Assembly: GCA_903930675.1 (NCBI GenBank)
Contig: CAIYZJ010000242.1
Location: 1-56,481 of the forward strand
Direction: 5' to 3'
Source: an uncultured Hyphomicrobiales bacterium
GTDB taxonomy: Bacteria > Pseudomonadota > Alphaproteobacteria > Rhizobiales > Beijerinckiaceae
DNA: 56,481 bases
Positions 43,605 to 51,405 of the stretch are shown here, piece after piece. Each line of letters opens with the position of its first letter. Position 1 is the stretch's first letter. Both the position numbers and the translations under genes were made by a program. Below the pieces are notes generated by a model. That model was not told the DNA's origin. It ran no database searches and saw only the letters and a program-made list of their open reading frames with translations.

Positions 43605-44596
43605 GCGTCATCTCCCGCAACGGCATGGCAGGCGACGCGATGCTCGGTGGCGATTTGGCGCATCATGGGTCTTTCCGTCCTGCAGATGTCACTGGCAAGC
43701 GGGCATCTTGGGTGAAAGCGGCAGCCCGAGGGCGGGTTGGCTAAATTGGGCGGGGTGCCGGTCAGCCCTGTCCGCTGAACCGTATCGCCGATCCGTGGCA
43801 GCGAATGGATCAGATGCCGCGTATAGGGATGTTGGGGTGCGTTGAAAATATCGGCAGTGCGTCCCGCCTCGACAAGGCAGCCTGCATACATAATTCCGAG
43901 CTTGTCGGTCAAAGCAGCGTGAACGCCCATATCATGGGTTACAAACAAAACAGATGATCCCATTTCACGCTGTATGGAGCGGATCATCCCGAGGACTTCC
44001 TTCTGGACGATCACATCAAGAGCAGTCGTGGGTTCATCGGCGATGATGAAATCGGGCCGGCAAATTGTTGCCAGAGCAATGGTGACCCTTTGCCGCATCC
44101 CGCCCGACAATTCATGCGGATAGGCATCGAGGACGGACGGATCAAGTCTCAGTCTGGAAAGATGATTGACCGTTTTTGTTTCGAAATCACTATTGGATCC
44201 ACCAATATGAACAGCTGCAAAATCTCTGAATATGGATCTTATCTGCCTGAGCGGGTTGAGGACATTCATCGAGCCTTGCATGATATAGGAGAGCTTGCTC
44301 CAGCGGATTCGAGCCAATTGCGCCGGATCCGCACCATATAAATTGGTTTCGGGTGGCATGAATGAAAATTGTGCCTTGCCGCCAATCAGCTCCAATGGCG
44401 GTGTGATCAGCCCCGCGATTGTTTTCATCAAGGTGGTTTTGCCGGAACTGGACTCTCCGGCAAGGCCGAAGATCTCGTTGGGTGCAACATCAAACGAAAT
44501 ATCGTCGACGGCCGGAACCTCGCGATACACCCCGAAATAGCTGGAACGGAAATGTGCCTTCAAATGGTCGACACGAAGGATCGGCTGGGTGGTCAT
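43601..44596 (-). CDS. Dipeptide-type ABC ATPase, DppD-like
   Basis: 331 residues. Walker A GESSSGKTTLMKT has a Ser in place of the usual Gly, a tolerated change. Signature [14 protein letters not shown] and Walker [13 protein letters not shown] are present, with the C-terminal oligopeptide-transporter extension carrying a cysteine cluster (CRFHPRCPLASDIC). Four-base overlaps couple it to the permease upstream and the second ATPase downstream. Confidence 0.92.
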   Translation of the reverse strand: MTTQPILRVDHLKAHFRSSYFGVYREVPAVDDISFDVAPNEIFGLAGESSSGKTTLMKTIAGLITPPLELIGGKAQFSFMPPETNLYGADPAQLARIRWSKLSYIMQGSMNVLNPLRQIRSIFRDFAAVHIGGSNSDFETKTVNHLSRLRLDPSVLDAYPHELSGGMRQRVTIALATICRPDFIIADEPTTALDVIVQKEVLGMIRSIQREMGSSVLFVTHDMGVHAALTDKLGIMYAGCLVEAGRTADIFNAPQHPYTRHLIHSLPRIGDTVQRTGLTGTPPNLANPPSGCRFHPRCPLASDICRTERPMMRQIATEHRVACHAVAGDDA

Positions 44597-45459
44597 GACT
44601 GGCCTCCACCCATTCGGGAGAGGCGACTGCGCGGATCAATATATTCGTTGATTGATACCGCAATCAAATAAAGACCGACAAATGTTGCAACCACAGTGAG
44701 CACCGGAAATGTAACCCACCACCAGATGCCGGCAACAATGGCGGTATGCTGGTTGGCCCAGTAAATCATTCCGCCAATCGTCGGTGTGTTGATGTCCATA
44801 AAGCCCAGAACGGCCAAAGTGACCTCGAGACCGATCGACCAGTTCATATTGTTCAATGTGGTCGAAAAAATGATCGGCAGCACATAAGGCAGATGCTCTC
44901 TCCGCAAAATTTCAAAGATGGTCATCCCTGAAAAAACCGATGTTCCGGTAAATTCTCGTGTTTTCAGGCTCATGGCAACAGAGCGGATCAGCCTGCTGTC
45001 ATAGGCCCAGCCCAGACTGGACATAATCAGGGCCAGCAGAATTGTTGACATCGAGTCTCTGAGAACAAAGTAAAAAAGGATCAGGATCGGAAAAAGCGGA
45101 ATGACAATGAATGTGTCGTTGATCGCCATCAGCACACGGTCAACCCAGCCCCCCAAATAACCGGACGACAAGCCGACCACGATCGAAATGACCCGAGACA
45201 GCAACGCAACAAGCAAGCCGAAGGCGAGCGTATTGCGGATGGCGATACTCAATTGCCAGAAAACATCCTGTCCGCGTGATGTGGTCCCCAGCCAATAATC
45301 GGCCGAGGGCGGAGCATCGGGGGGAACAACAAAGACATCATTGGGCGGGTAAGGTGAAAAGAACGACAGTCCGGCCATTGTCATAACGATCAGGATCAGA
45401 AATACACCTATTCTGAACTCGTTGTTATATTTGAGCAGGTCGAAAATGATCCTCTTCAT
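44593..45459 (-). CDS. Dipeptide-type ABC permease, DppC-like
   Basis: 288 residues, about six membrane segments. DYWLGTTSRGQDVFWQL is the DppC block in a variant form (GTxxRGQD rather than GTDxxGRD), as seen in sugar-transporting members. The EAA loop lies near SLKTREFTGTSVFSGM. It overlaps its neighbours by four bases each side. Confidence 0.92.
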   Translation of the reverse strand: MKRIIFDLLKYNNEFRIGVFLILIVMTMAGLSFFSPYPPNDVFVVPPDAPPSADYWLGTTSRGQDVFWQLSIAIRNTLAFGLLVALLSRVISIVVGLSSGYLGGWVDRVLMAINDTFIVIPLFPILILFYFVLRDSMSTILLALIMSSLGWAYDSRLIRSVAMSLKTREFTGTSVFSGMTIFEILRREHLPYVLPIIFSTTLNNMNWSIGLEVTLAVLGFMDINTPTIGGMIYWANQHTAIVAGIWWWVTFPVLTVVATFVGLYLIAVSINEYIDPRSRLSRMGGGQS

Positions 45460-46463
45460 GATGCCACCTGCACGCGTGGATCAATCAACGGATAAATCAG
45501 ATCGATAACCAGAACGGATAATGAAACGCCGATGATGGCAATCGAGGTTACGCCAAGCACCAAGCCATAATCACCGGCATAGACCCCGTCGACGAGCAAA
45601 GTGCCTAGCCCGGGATAGCCAAAAATCTTTTCGGTAATCACAGCCCCGTTGAATATGCCGCCCAACGACATCGCGAGGCCGGTGACCTGCGGGGCCAGCG
45701 CGTTGCGAATGATATAGGATCCCATCATCCGGCTTTGGGCGACGCCCCCGATTTCTGCATAGACAACATAGTCCTCGGTAATAATATTCGAGACGAGGGA
45801 CCGCATGCCGAGAAACCAGCTGCCGATTCCGATCATGATCAGCGAAAGCGCCGGCAAGACAGAGTGATGAAAGACTGACGCTACAAATTGCCAGTTCCAC
45901 CCTTGTTGAACATCCATTGCCGAACCGCCGGTGATCGGCAAAACCGGCCATATAAAGCCAAAAACAATCATCAGCGACAAGGCCACGATGTAATAAGGCA
46001 CAGGATGCAATGCCATCGCCAGAACGCCAAAAAACTTGAGGCTGCGGTTGTTGCGGTAGTAGCCGGCCAATGCACCCAGCAAATTGCCGACACTCCAGGA
46101 TACGAGTGTTGTGAAGGCCAGCAATCCAAAGGTCCATGGAAGTGCGCGGGCGATCAAAGATGTGACAGGTGCGGGAAATGCCGAGAGAGAAGGCCCGAAA
46201 TCGGCCTGCAAAATGCGACGCCAGAAGCTGATATATTGCTCGATCCAGTCGCCTTTGAGACCGTATAATTCCTGCAGCGACCGCCGCATGTCGGCAATGG
46301 CTTCGGGCGAGGTATTGCCGAACGATGTGACCGCTGAAATGGACTGCTCGACAGGATCAATGGGTGTGACATGTGTGATCACATAAGCGATATTGATGCC
46401 TATGAAGACAACAAGCACAAACTGCCATAGCCGCTTGATTGCAAAGTTAAAATAGGCAGGCAT
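45456..46463 (-). CDS. Dipeptide-type ABC permease, DppB-like
   Basis: 335 residues from ATG 46463, with GGGA seven bases upstream. Starts at 46481 and 46511 are possible, but the latter would include the intercistronic hairpin. It has an N-terminal membrane helix (FAIKRLWQFVLVVFIGINIAYV), the large insertion usual in DppB and an EAA loop near DYVVYAEIGGVAQ. It pairs with the DppC-like gene. Confidence 0.9.
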   Translation of the reverse strand: MPAYFNFAIKRLWQFVLVVFIGINIAYVITHVTPIDPVEQSISAVTSFGNTSPEAIADMRRSLQELYGLKGDWIEQYISFWRRILQADFGPSLSAFPAPVTSLIARALPWTFGLLAFTTLVSWSVGNLLGALAGYYRNNRSLKFFGVLAMALHPVPYYIVALSLMIVFGFIWPVLPITGGSAMDVQQGWNWQFVASVFHHSVLPALSLIMIGIGSWFLGMRSLVSNIITEDYVVYAEIGGVAQSRMMGSYIIRNALAPQVTGLAMSLGGIFNGAVITEKIFGYPGLGTLLVDGVYAGDYGLVLGVTSIAIIGVSLSVLVIDLIYPLIDPRVQVAS

Positions 46464-46488
46464 TCCACGATCCCGATGCATGATGGTT

Positions 46489-46509
46489 GCCCCGGCTTTG
46501 GGCCGGGGC
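46489..46509 (-). other. Intercistronic hairpin between binding protein and permease
   Basis: GCCCCGGC and GCCGGGGC form a perfect, all-GC 8-bp stem with a 5-base loop, 13 bases after the binding-protein stop. No T-run follows on the minus strand. It probably protects the binding-protein message, giving it excess expression. Confidence 0.65.
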
Positions 46510-46522
46510 ATGTGGCAAGCTG

Positions 46523-48424
46523 TTAGTTGGCTGGCTTGAGCTTCACGAACATATAGCGGGAGTTACCCCAATTGGTCACAGGATTGGCATAGGGATTGTC
46601 CGAGGTCGGAAAACCTGTCCAATAGGTGTGATCCATGGCCGTGAACACATTGTAGGCCATCAGTGGGATAAAGGGCATTTCACGCGTGACAAGTTTCACA
46701 TAGTCGTGGCCAAGCTCGATACCTTTGGGATCATCAAATCCGATTTTCCGGATTTTTTCGATAATGCCGTCCAGTTCCGGGTGTGACCAGCGCTGCCAGT
46801 TGCGCAAAGGCTGTGGCTTGCCCGGTTCGGCCAGGAAAGCCGAATGCCAGCTATCCATAAAATAGCTGAGATCCTGATGTCCGCCCCAGGTTTCGACCGA
46901 CCAACCGATGAAGGCATCGAAATCTCCGGCAGAGCGGCGCGTGAGCAATGTCCCTTGTGCGACATCGACACGGGCATCGATGCCTGCTTGCTTCCATTGC
47001 TGGACAATCATTGTCCCTGCGCGCGTCATCACAGGCCGCAAATCACCCTCGACCATCAACCGCACGGTGAAAGGCTTGCCATCGGGTGTCATCCACTGGT
47101 TTGCCTGTTTGCGGTAACCTGCTCTTTCCAGAAGTTCGGTCGCTGCTTCAAGATTGGTTTTCCACCATCCAAGTCCGAAGGAATCCTTGATTTCCTTGTC
47201 GTCTTTCGGGATTTGGTCGCCCATTGACGGACGCAACATATCCGCAATCTGCTTGGAGACATTCGGATCGTATGGCTTGTGTTTCGACTTGCCGGTATCA
47301 ATCTCGAAATCTTTCACCCAAGCTTCAAGCGGCTTGTGATAGGCGTCGGGATGGATACCCGTGGGAGGAACGGGAATCGCGGAAATTGTTGCAGCTCCCC
47401 GATAGGCGGCCATTGTCACGGCGCGGATATCGATCATGAGTGCCAGAGCCCAGCGAACGTCCCGGTTTTTGAGGTGCTCGTTCTGGGTGTTGAAGATCAC
47501 ACCCGCAAGAGTCGGATCCGGATGGCCATAGGGAAAGCCCTTGAACCAGGCTTTGGTCGATTTGCTTTGCTTGGCCAATGTGAACATGCCTTCGGGGGCA
47601 ATGTCATGGATCACGTCGAGTTCGTGATTGAGCTGGGCTATGACCCGCTTTTCGGGAGGGCCCGGATCGACATAGGCCAGATATTTGGGGCCCGGCTTTC
47701 CATAACGCCCAAGCGAGGTCCGCTGCCAGTCTTCACGCAACTGCCAGATGTACCATTTGCCATCCGGATCGAAACTATGAAGCGTATATGCCGACAAAGA
47801 AACGGGTTTGTTGAAGTCAAATTTTGTCGGGTCTTCTACCTTGTCAAAGACATGCTTTGGCAGAATCCAAATGGCTCCCCAGCGGACTGTGAAATTCGTA
47901 TGGAAGCGTGAATTCGGCTTGTGCAGCTTGAAAATGACGGTTTCTGCATCAGGAGCATCGACGGATGCAACATTGTTCCGCAATACGGCGCTAAACCGCA
48001 TATTCGGATTTTTGATTTGGATATCTACGGTCGCTTTGACGTCCGCCGAGGTGAATTCTACACCGTCACTCCAGAAAATGCCTTTGCGGAGTTTGACGCG
48101 CATTTCGGTAAAGTCGGCATTGTAGATCGGCTTGTCGGCAGCCAAAGAATTATCCCAGGCGCCATCGATGCCTTTCTCCGGATCGATGTACCAAAGGGTA
48201 TCAAGGGCGGCTTGTTGCAATCCATTGGATTGGCTGCCGGCATTGATAGCCCAGATATTAAACCAGCCGGCATTTTTGATTGTGCCTTCGGGGTTTTCGA
48301 GTATCAGGAGTTCTTTACGGGGAATATTCTGTGGAATTCCCTGTGCTTCAACGTTTTTCGAAAAAAGGGTGACAAGCGATAGCGCCATCACTGTCGCTAG
48401 AAACGCAGTATAAAGGCGTCTCAT
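46523..48424 (-). CDS. Family-5 ABC solute-binding protein (putative arabinoside binding)
   Basis: 633 residues, longer than typical DppA (about 530) and in the range of family-5 proteins that bind oligosaccharides. The ribosome site GGGAGGA precedes the ATG. A Sec signal peptide (MRRLYTAFLATVMALSLVTL, cleavage near VEAQ) is clear. Blocks include KLRKGIFWSDGVEFTSADV and FNTQNEHLKNRDVRWALALMID. It starts the minus-strand operon of two permeases, two ATPases, GH51 and an ArsR-like regulator. An arabino-oligosaccharide is the inferred ligand, based only on the GH51 gene. Confidence 0.9.
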   Translation of the reverse strand: MRRLYTAFLATVMALSLVTLFSKNVEAQGIPQNIPRKELLILENPEGTIKNAGWFNIWAINAGSQSNGLQQAALDTLWYIDPEKGIDGAWDNSLAADKPIYNADFTEMRVKLRKGIFWSDGVEFTSADVKATVDIQIKNPNMRFSAVLRNNVASVDAPDAETVIFKLHKPNSRFHTNFTVRWGAIWILPKHVFDKVEDPTKFDFNKPVSLSAYTLHSFDPDGKWYIWQLREDWQRTSLGRYGKPGPKYLAYVDPGPPEKRVIAQLNHELDVIHDIAPEGMFTLAKQSKSTKAWFKGFPYGHPDPTLAGVIFNTQNEHLKNRDVRWALALMIDIRAVTMAAYRGAATISAIPVPPTGIHPDAYHKPLEAWVKDFEIDTGKSKHKPYDPNVSKQIADMLRPSMGDQIPKDDKEIKDSFGLGWWKTNLEAATELLERAGYRKQANQWMTPDGKPFTVRLMVEGDLRPVMTRAGTMIVQQWKQAGIDARVDVAQGTLLTRRSAGDFDAFIGWSVETWGGHQDLSYFMDSWHSAFLAEPGKPQPLRNWQRWSHPELDGIIEKIRKIGFDDPKGIELGHDYVKLVTREMPFIPLMAYNVFTAMDHTYWTGFPTSDNPYANPVTNWGNSRYMFVKLKPAN

Positions 48425-48839
48425 GGTTTCCTCCCTGGTGCGAGCCTGCTTTTTTTAAGCCTTGGTATTCCGGCACGAAGCCTAGGCTTATTCATGCACT
48501 AAGCCAACAGAGTTTATGTTTTACACCAGATGTTTAGTATTGAATTGATTTTATATAATGAAAACAGATTGTTATGATAATTTCTTTTCCAAAATCAATG
48601 AGTAAATCCTGAAACGGGTTTTTTTATGCTGTCGAGAAATTACAACCGCCTGATTGACTTTTGCAGGGCGTGCAAGGTCACAGAGCCCGCACTCATAGCA
48701 AATTTCAGTCGCTTCATTATCTATGAAAAAATGAATTTCATAAAGATGAATTAATGCGCTTCAGCAATAATGGCGCGTATCATTGCGCGCATTGTGTCAG
48801 ATTGTGCATCTATGCGTCAGTCGTGAAAGGAAATTGGAA
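48425..48839. promoter_or_regulatory. 415-base AT-rich divergent promoter region
   Basis: There is no supportable gene here. It separates the minus-strand binding-protein operon from the + strand SDR operon. AAGCC recurs at 48457, 48478 and 48501 (about two helical turns apart), and the middle copy lies in the perfect 12-bp palindrome AAGCCTAGGCTT (48478-48489). ATGAATTTCAT at 48731-48741 is a second palindrome, and TGCGCGCA lies near the SDR start. TATAAT occurs at 48554-48559 but lacks a well-spaced -35 box. Confidence 0.55.
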
Positions 48840-49583
48840 ATGGGTTTGTCCGAACAATCAAAGTTTTACAACAAGCGTGTTGTGATCACGGGTGCGGCCG
48901 GTGGTTTGGGATCCAGCCTTTGCAAAAGTTTCCATGCTGCCGGAGCCTATATTATTGCGGCTGATCGTGATGCCGAGGGGTTGGAGAGGTTGGCTTCGGG
49001 TCTTGGTCAACAGTGCGAAACCCATATTTACAATCAAGCCGATATTGGCTCCATGACAGAGTTTGCGGGGGCGATCGGCGAGGTTGATGTGCTCGTCAAT
49101 AATGCCGGTGCCCTGCTTGTCAAACCTATTGTCGAGTCCTCGCCTCAAGACATTTTGAGTTTGGTCAATATCGATCTGGTCGGCCCGATGGTTCTGACGC
49201 ATCTGATCGCTCCCCGCATGATTGAAAAGCAGTCGGGCGTGATCATGAACGTCTCTTCCCAGCTGGCATTTTGCGGCGCGGAGGGACGTTCGGTCTATGC
49301 GGCAGCCAAAGCGGGTCTGTCGCAATTTACCAAATCCTGTGCCGCTGAATTCGGCCCGTCGGGGGTCCGCGTGCTTGCGATTGCGCCCGGTCGTCTTCTG
49401 ACGTCGATGGCGACAACGCTGGGAAGTCCCGAAGCCTATAAGGCCGGTATCGCGCGTGTTCCTGTCGGGCGCTACGGCACGCCCGGGGAAATTGCCGATA
49501 TTGTTTTGTTTTTATGCTCGCCTGCTTGTGATTATATCGTGGGTGAAACCATCATTGCTGATGGCGGTTATGTGATCGGGTAG
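48840..49583 (+). CDS. SDR-family NAD(P)-dependent oxidoreductase
   Basis: 247 residues from ATG 48840, preceded by AAAGGAAA; an upstream start at 48783 is rejected. The classical short-chain dehydrogenase features are TGAAGGLGSSL at about 17-27, NNAG at about 87-90, serine in MNVSSQLAF, and Y153/K157 in YAAAKAG. The D42 in AADRD after the second strand suggests NAD rather than NADP. It should oxidise a hydroxyl group of a small polyol, sugar or hydroxy acid. It lies eight bases upstream of two deacetylase-fold genes. Confidence 0.9.
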   Translation: MGLSEQSKFYNKRVVITGAAGGLGSSLCKSFHAAGAYIIAADRDAEGLERLASGLGQQCETHIYNQADIGSMTEFAGAIGEVDVLVNNAGALLVKPIVESSPQDILSLVNIDLVGPMVLTHLIAPRMIEKQSGVIMNVSSQLAFCGAEGRSVYAAAKAGLSQFTKSCAAEFGPSGVRVLAIAPGRLLTSMATTLGSPEAYKAGIARVPVGRYGTPGEIADIVLFLCSPACDYIVGETIIADGGYVIG

Positions 49584-49591
49584 TCAAAGTG

Positions 49592-50482
49592 ATGGACAGA
49601 GAGTTTTTTGATTGGTCTCCAATCACACGCCGTGCCCCATGGCATCTTCCGAATGATGCGCGGGTTGCATTGTGGGTCGTCCCCAATATCGAACATTATG
49701 AATATATGCCGGGTCCTGTGCGCGTTCGGAATCCCTGGCCGCGCATGCCCCATCCCGATGTTCTGGGCTATTCGCTGCGTGATTACGGCAACCGTGTTGG
49801 TGTCTGGCGTATGCTCGACGTCATGGATCGCTATTCGATACGCTGCACGGTTTCGCTGAACCTTGCGGTCTATGACATGTATCCCGACATTATGGAGGCC
49901 TGTGAAAAACGCGGCTATGACACGCTGTGCCATGGCATTTACAACACCTCTTATCTTTGGGACATGGCGGATGAGGAGCAGCGGGCCTATCTGGCCGATT
50001 GCCATGCACGTTTTACAGGCCTGACAGGCCGCAAACTGCGTGGCTGGTTTTCTCCCGGCGTGTCCTACACCCCCAGCACACTCGATCTCGTCGCAGAAGC
50101 AGGCTTCGACTGGTGTGCGGATCTGTATCACGATGATCAGCCCACGCGATTGAATGCCGGTGCGGGGTCGATGGTCTCGGTTCCCTATTCAATGGATCTC
50201 AATGACGCGGTTTTCTACCGGTACGATATGGAAGGAGAGGAGTTCTACCGCATCGTGACCGATCATTTCGATACTGTCTGGCGCGAAGGCGCAACCATTC
50301 CGCGGGTCATGTGTATAGCCCTTCATCCCTATATGATGGGGCAGCCCCACCGGATCAAATATCTTGACAAGGCCCTCGCCTATATCCTGTCCCATTCGGG
50401 TGTCTGGCAGACGACGGGATCTGAATTGGCCGACTGCTGGCTGGCCCAGTTCCCTGCATCAGCAGCAAGACAGGGAGCATGA
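49592..50482 (+). CDS. PuuE/cyclic-imide-hydrolase-like polysaccharide-deacetylase-fold protein 1
   Basis: 296 residues; ATG 49592 is preferred over the adjacent GTG 49589. NodB-type fold: YGNRVGVWRMLDVMDRYSIRCTVSLN is the family core. The catalytic Asp motif of true polysaccharide deacetylases is replaced by PNIEHYEYMP, and the second motif reads CHGIYNTSYL. This is the pattern of the PuuE allantoinase and cyclic imide hydrolase branch, whose members are about 290-300 residues and open cyclic ureides or imides. No signal peptide is present, so it acts in the cytoplasm. It overlaps a paralogue by four bases. The substrate is not known. Confidence 0.78.
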   Translation: MDREFFDWSPITRRAPWHLPNDARVALWVVPNIEHYEYMPGPVRVRNPWPRMPHPDVLGYSLRDYGNRVGVWRMLDVMDRYSIRCTVSLNLAVYDMYPDIMEACEKRGYDTLCHGIYNTSYLWDMADEEQRAYLADCHARFTGLTGRKLRGWFSPGVSYTPSTLDLVAEAGFDWCADLYHDDQPTRLNAGAGSMVSVPYSMDLNDAVFYRYDMEGEEFYRIVTDHFDTVWREGATIPRVMCIALHPYMMGQPHRIKYLDKALAYILSHSGVWQTTGSELADCWLAQFPASAARQGA

Positions 50483-51363
50483 CCATGGATCATGACCTTT
50501 ATCGCTATTCGGCCTTACCAAGTCGACCGGTCTGGCATTGGCCGAACGGGGCAAGTCTTGCATTTCATGTGATCGTCACCCTCGAACATTTCGAGCTGAC
50601 GCCACCGCAAGGGAGCGTGAAAGACCAACGGTTTATCAGCGAGTTCGGGCCCTTCCAGCCTGATTACCGGACATGGACGCAGCGGGAATACGGTAACCGT
50701 GTCGGATTTTTCAGGGTACTGGAAGTGCTCGACAAGCATCAGATCCGTGCCGGTGTTGCCATCGGATCGGCCGCTGCCGGGCGCTATCCCGAATTGGTCG
50801 AGGAGGTGTTGAAGCGCGGATGGGAGGTCCTCGGGCACGGCACCCATGCCACGCGCCTGATTTCCAGCGCAATGACCGAAGCGGAAGAGCGGGCCAGCAT
50901 TGAAGGGGCTCTCGCGGTGCTCAAAAAGGCAACCGGTGTCTACCCGACGGGATGGATGGGACAGGATCAGGGAGAAAGTCCAAGGACACCCGCAATACTC
51001 GGCGCCAATGGCATTCAATATCTCGTTGATTGGTCGAATGACGACCAGGCCTATATGATCAAGCCGGATCTTGTTTCATTGCCTCTGCAAATCGAATGGG
51101 ATGATGTTTTGATGTTCTGGCTGCGGCGCGTTGAAATGGCGCGGTATCCGGCCCTCGTTTCGGAAGCGGCTGCAACCCTGCAGGAAGAGGGCCTGATTTC
51201 GGCCCGCAATTTTGGCTTGACGATCCATCCCTGGTTGTTCGGGATGGCCCATCGCATCCGCTATCTTGACGAGGCCCTGACGAGGATCAAGGAACTGAGC
51301 GGGGTATGGCAGGCATTCCCGGGCGATATTGCAAGAGCGGCACGTTCGGAATTGGCACCTTGA
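50479..51363 (+). CDS. PuuE/cyclic-imide-hydrolase-like polysaccharide-deacetylase-fold protein 2
   Basis: 294 residues, start overlapping the previous stop (ATGA), with GGGA upstream. It is a clear but diverged paralogue of the preceding product. Matching blocks are VIVTLEHFELTP for motif 1, REYGNRVGFFRVLEVLDKH for the core and GHGTHATRLIS for motif 2. In this copy motif 2 keeps HxTH, whereas copy 1 has HGIY. The two may form a heteromer or act in sequence on a cyclic amide. Cytoplasmic. It ends at a bidirectional hairpin and a convergent binding-protein gene. Confidence 0.78.
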   Translation: MTMDHDLYRYSALPSRPVWHWPNGASLAFHVIVTLEHFELTPPQGSVKDQRFISEFGPFQPDYRTWTQREYGNRVGFFRVLEVLDKHQIRAGVAIGSAAAGRYPELVEEVLKRGWEVLGHGTHATRLISSAMTEAEERASIEGALAVLKKATGVYPTGWMGQDQGESPRTPAILGANGIQYLVDWSNDDQAYMIKPDLVSLPLQIEWDDVLMFWLRRVEMARYPALVSEAAATLQEEGLISARNFGLTIHPWLFGMAHRIRYLDEALTRIKELSGVWQAFPGDIARAARSELAP

Positions 51364-51366
51364 GAT

Positions 51367-51399
51367 GAGGGACAGACACACGGTTTGTGCCTGCCCCTC
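51367..51399. terminator. Hairpin between convergent genes
   Basis: GAGGG/CCCTC, CAG/CTG and CACA/TGTG pair in register with two A/C mismatches and a 5-base loop. It lies between the ends of two convergent genes, so it likely serves as a bidirectional terminator, although no long T-run follows on either side. Confidence 0.6.
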
Positions 51400-51405
51400 T
51401 GATCA

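Noticed and set aside
48628-48756. Roughly 42-codon + strand frame in the divergent promoter region
   Set aside because: No ribosome site and no recognisable motif; the region is better explained as regulatory DNA.
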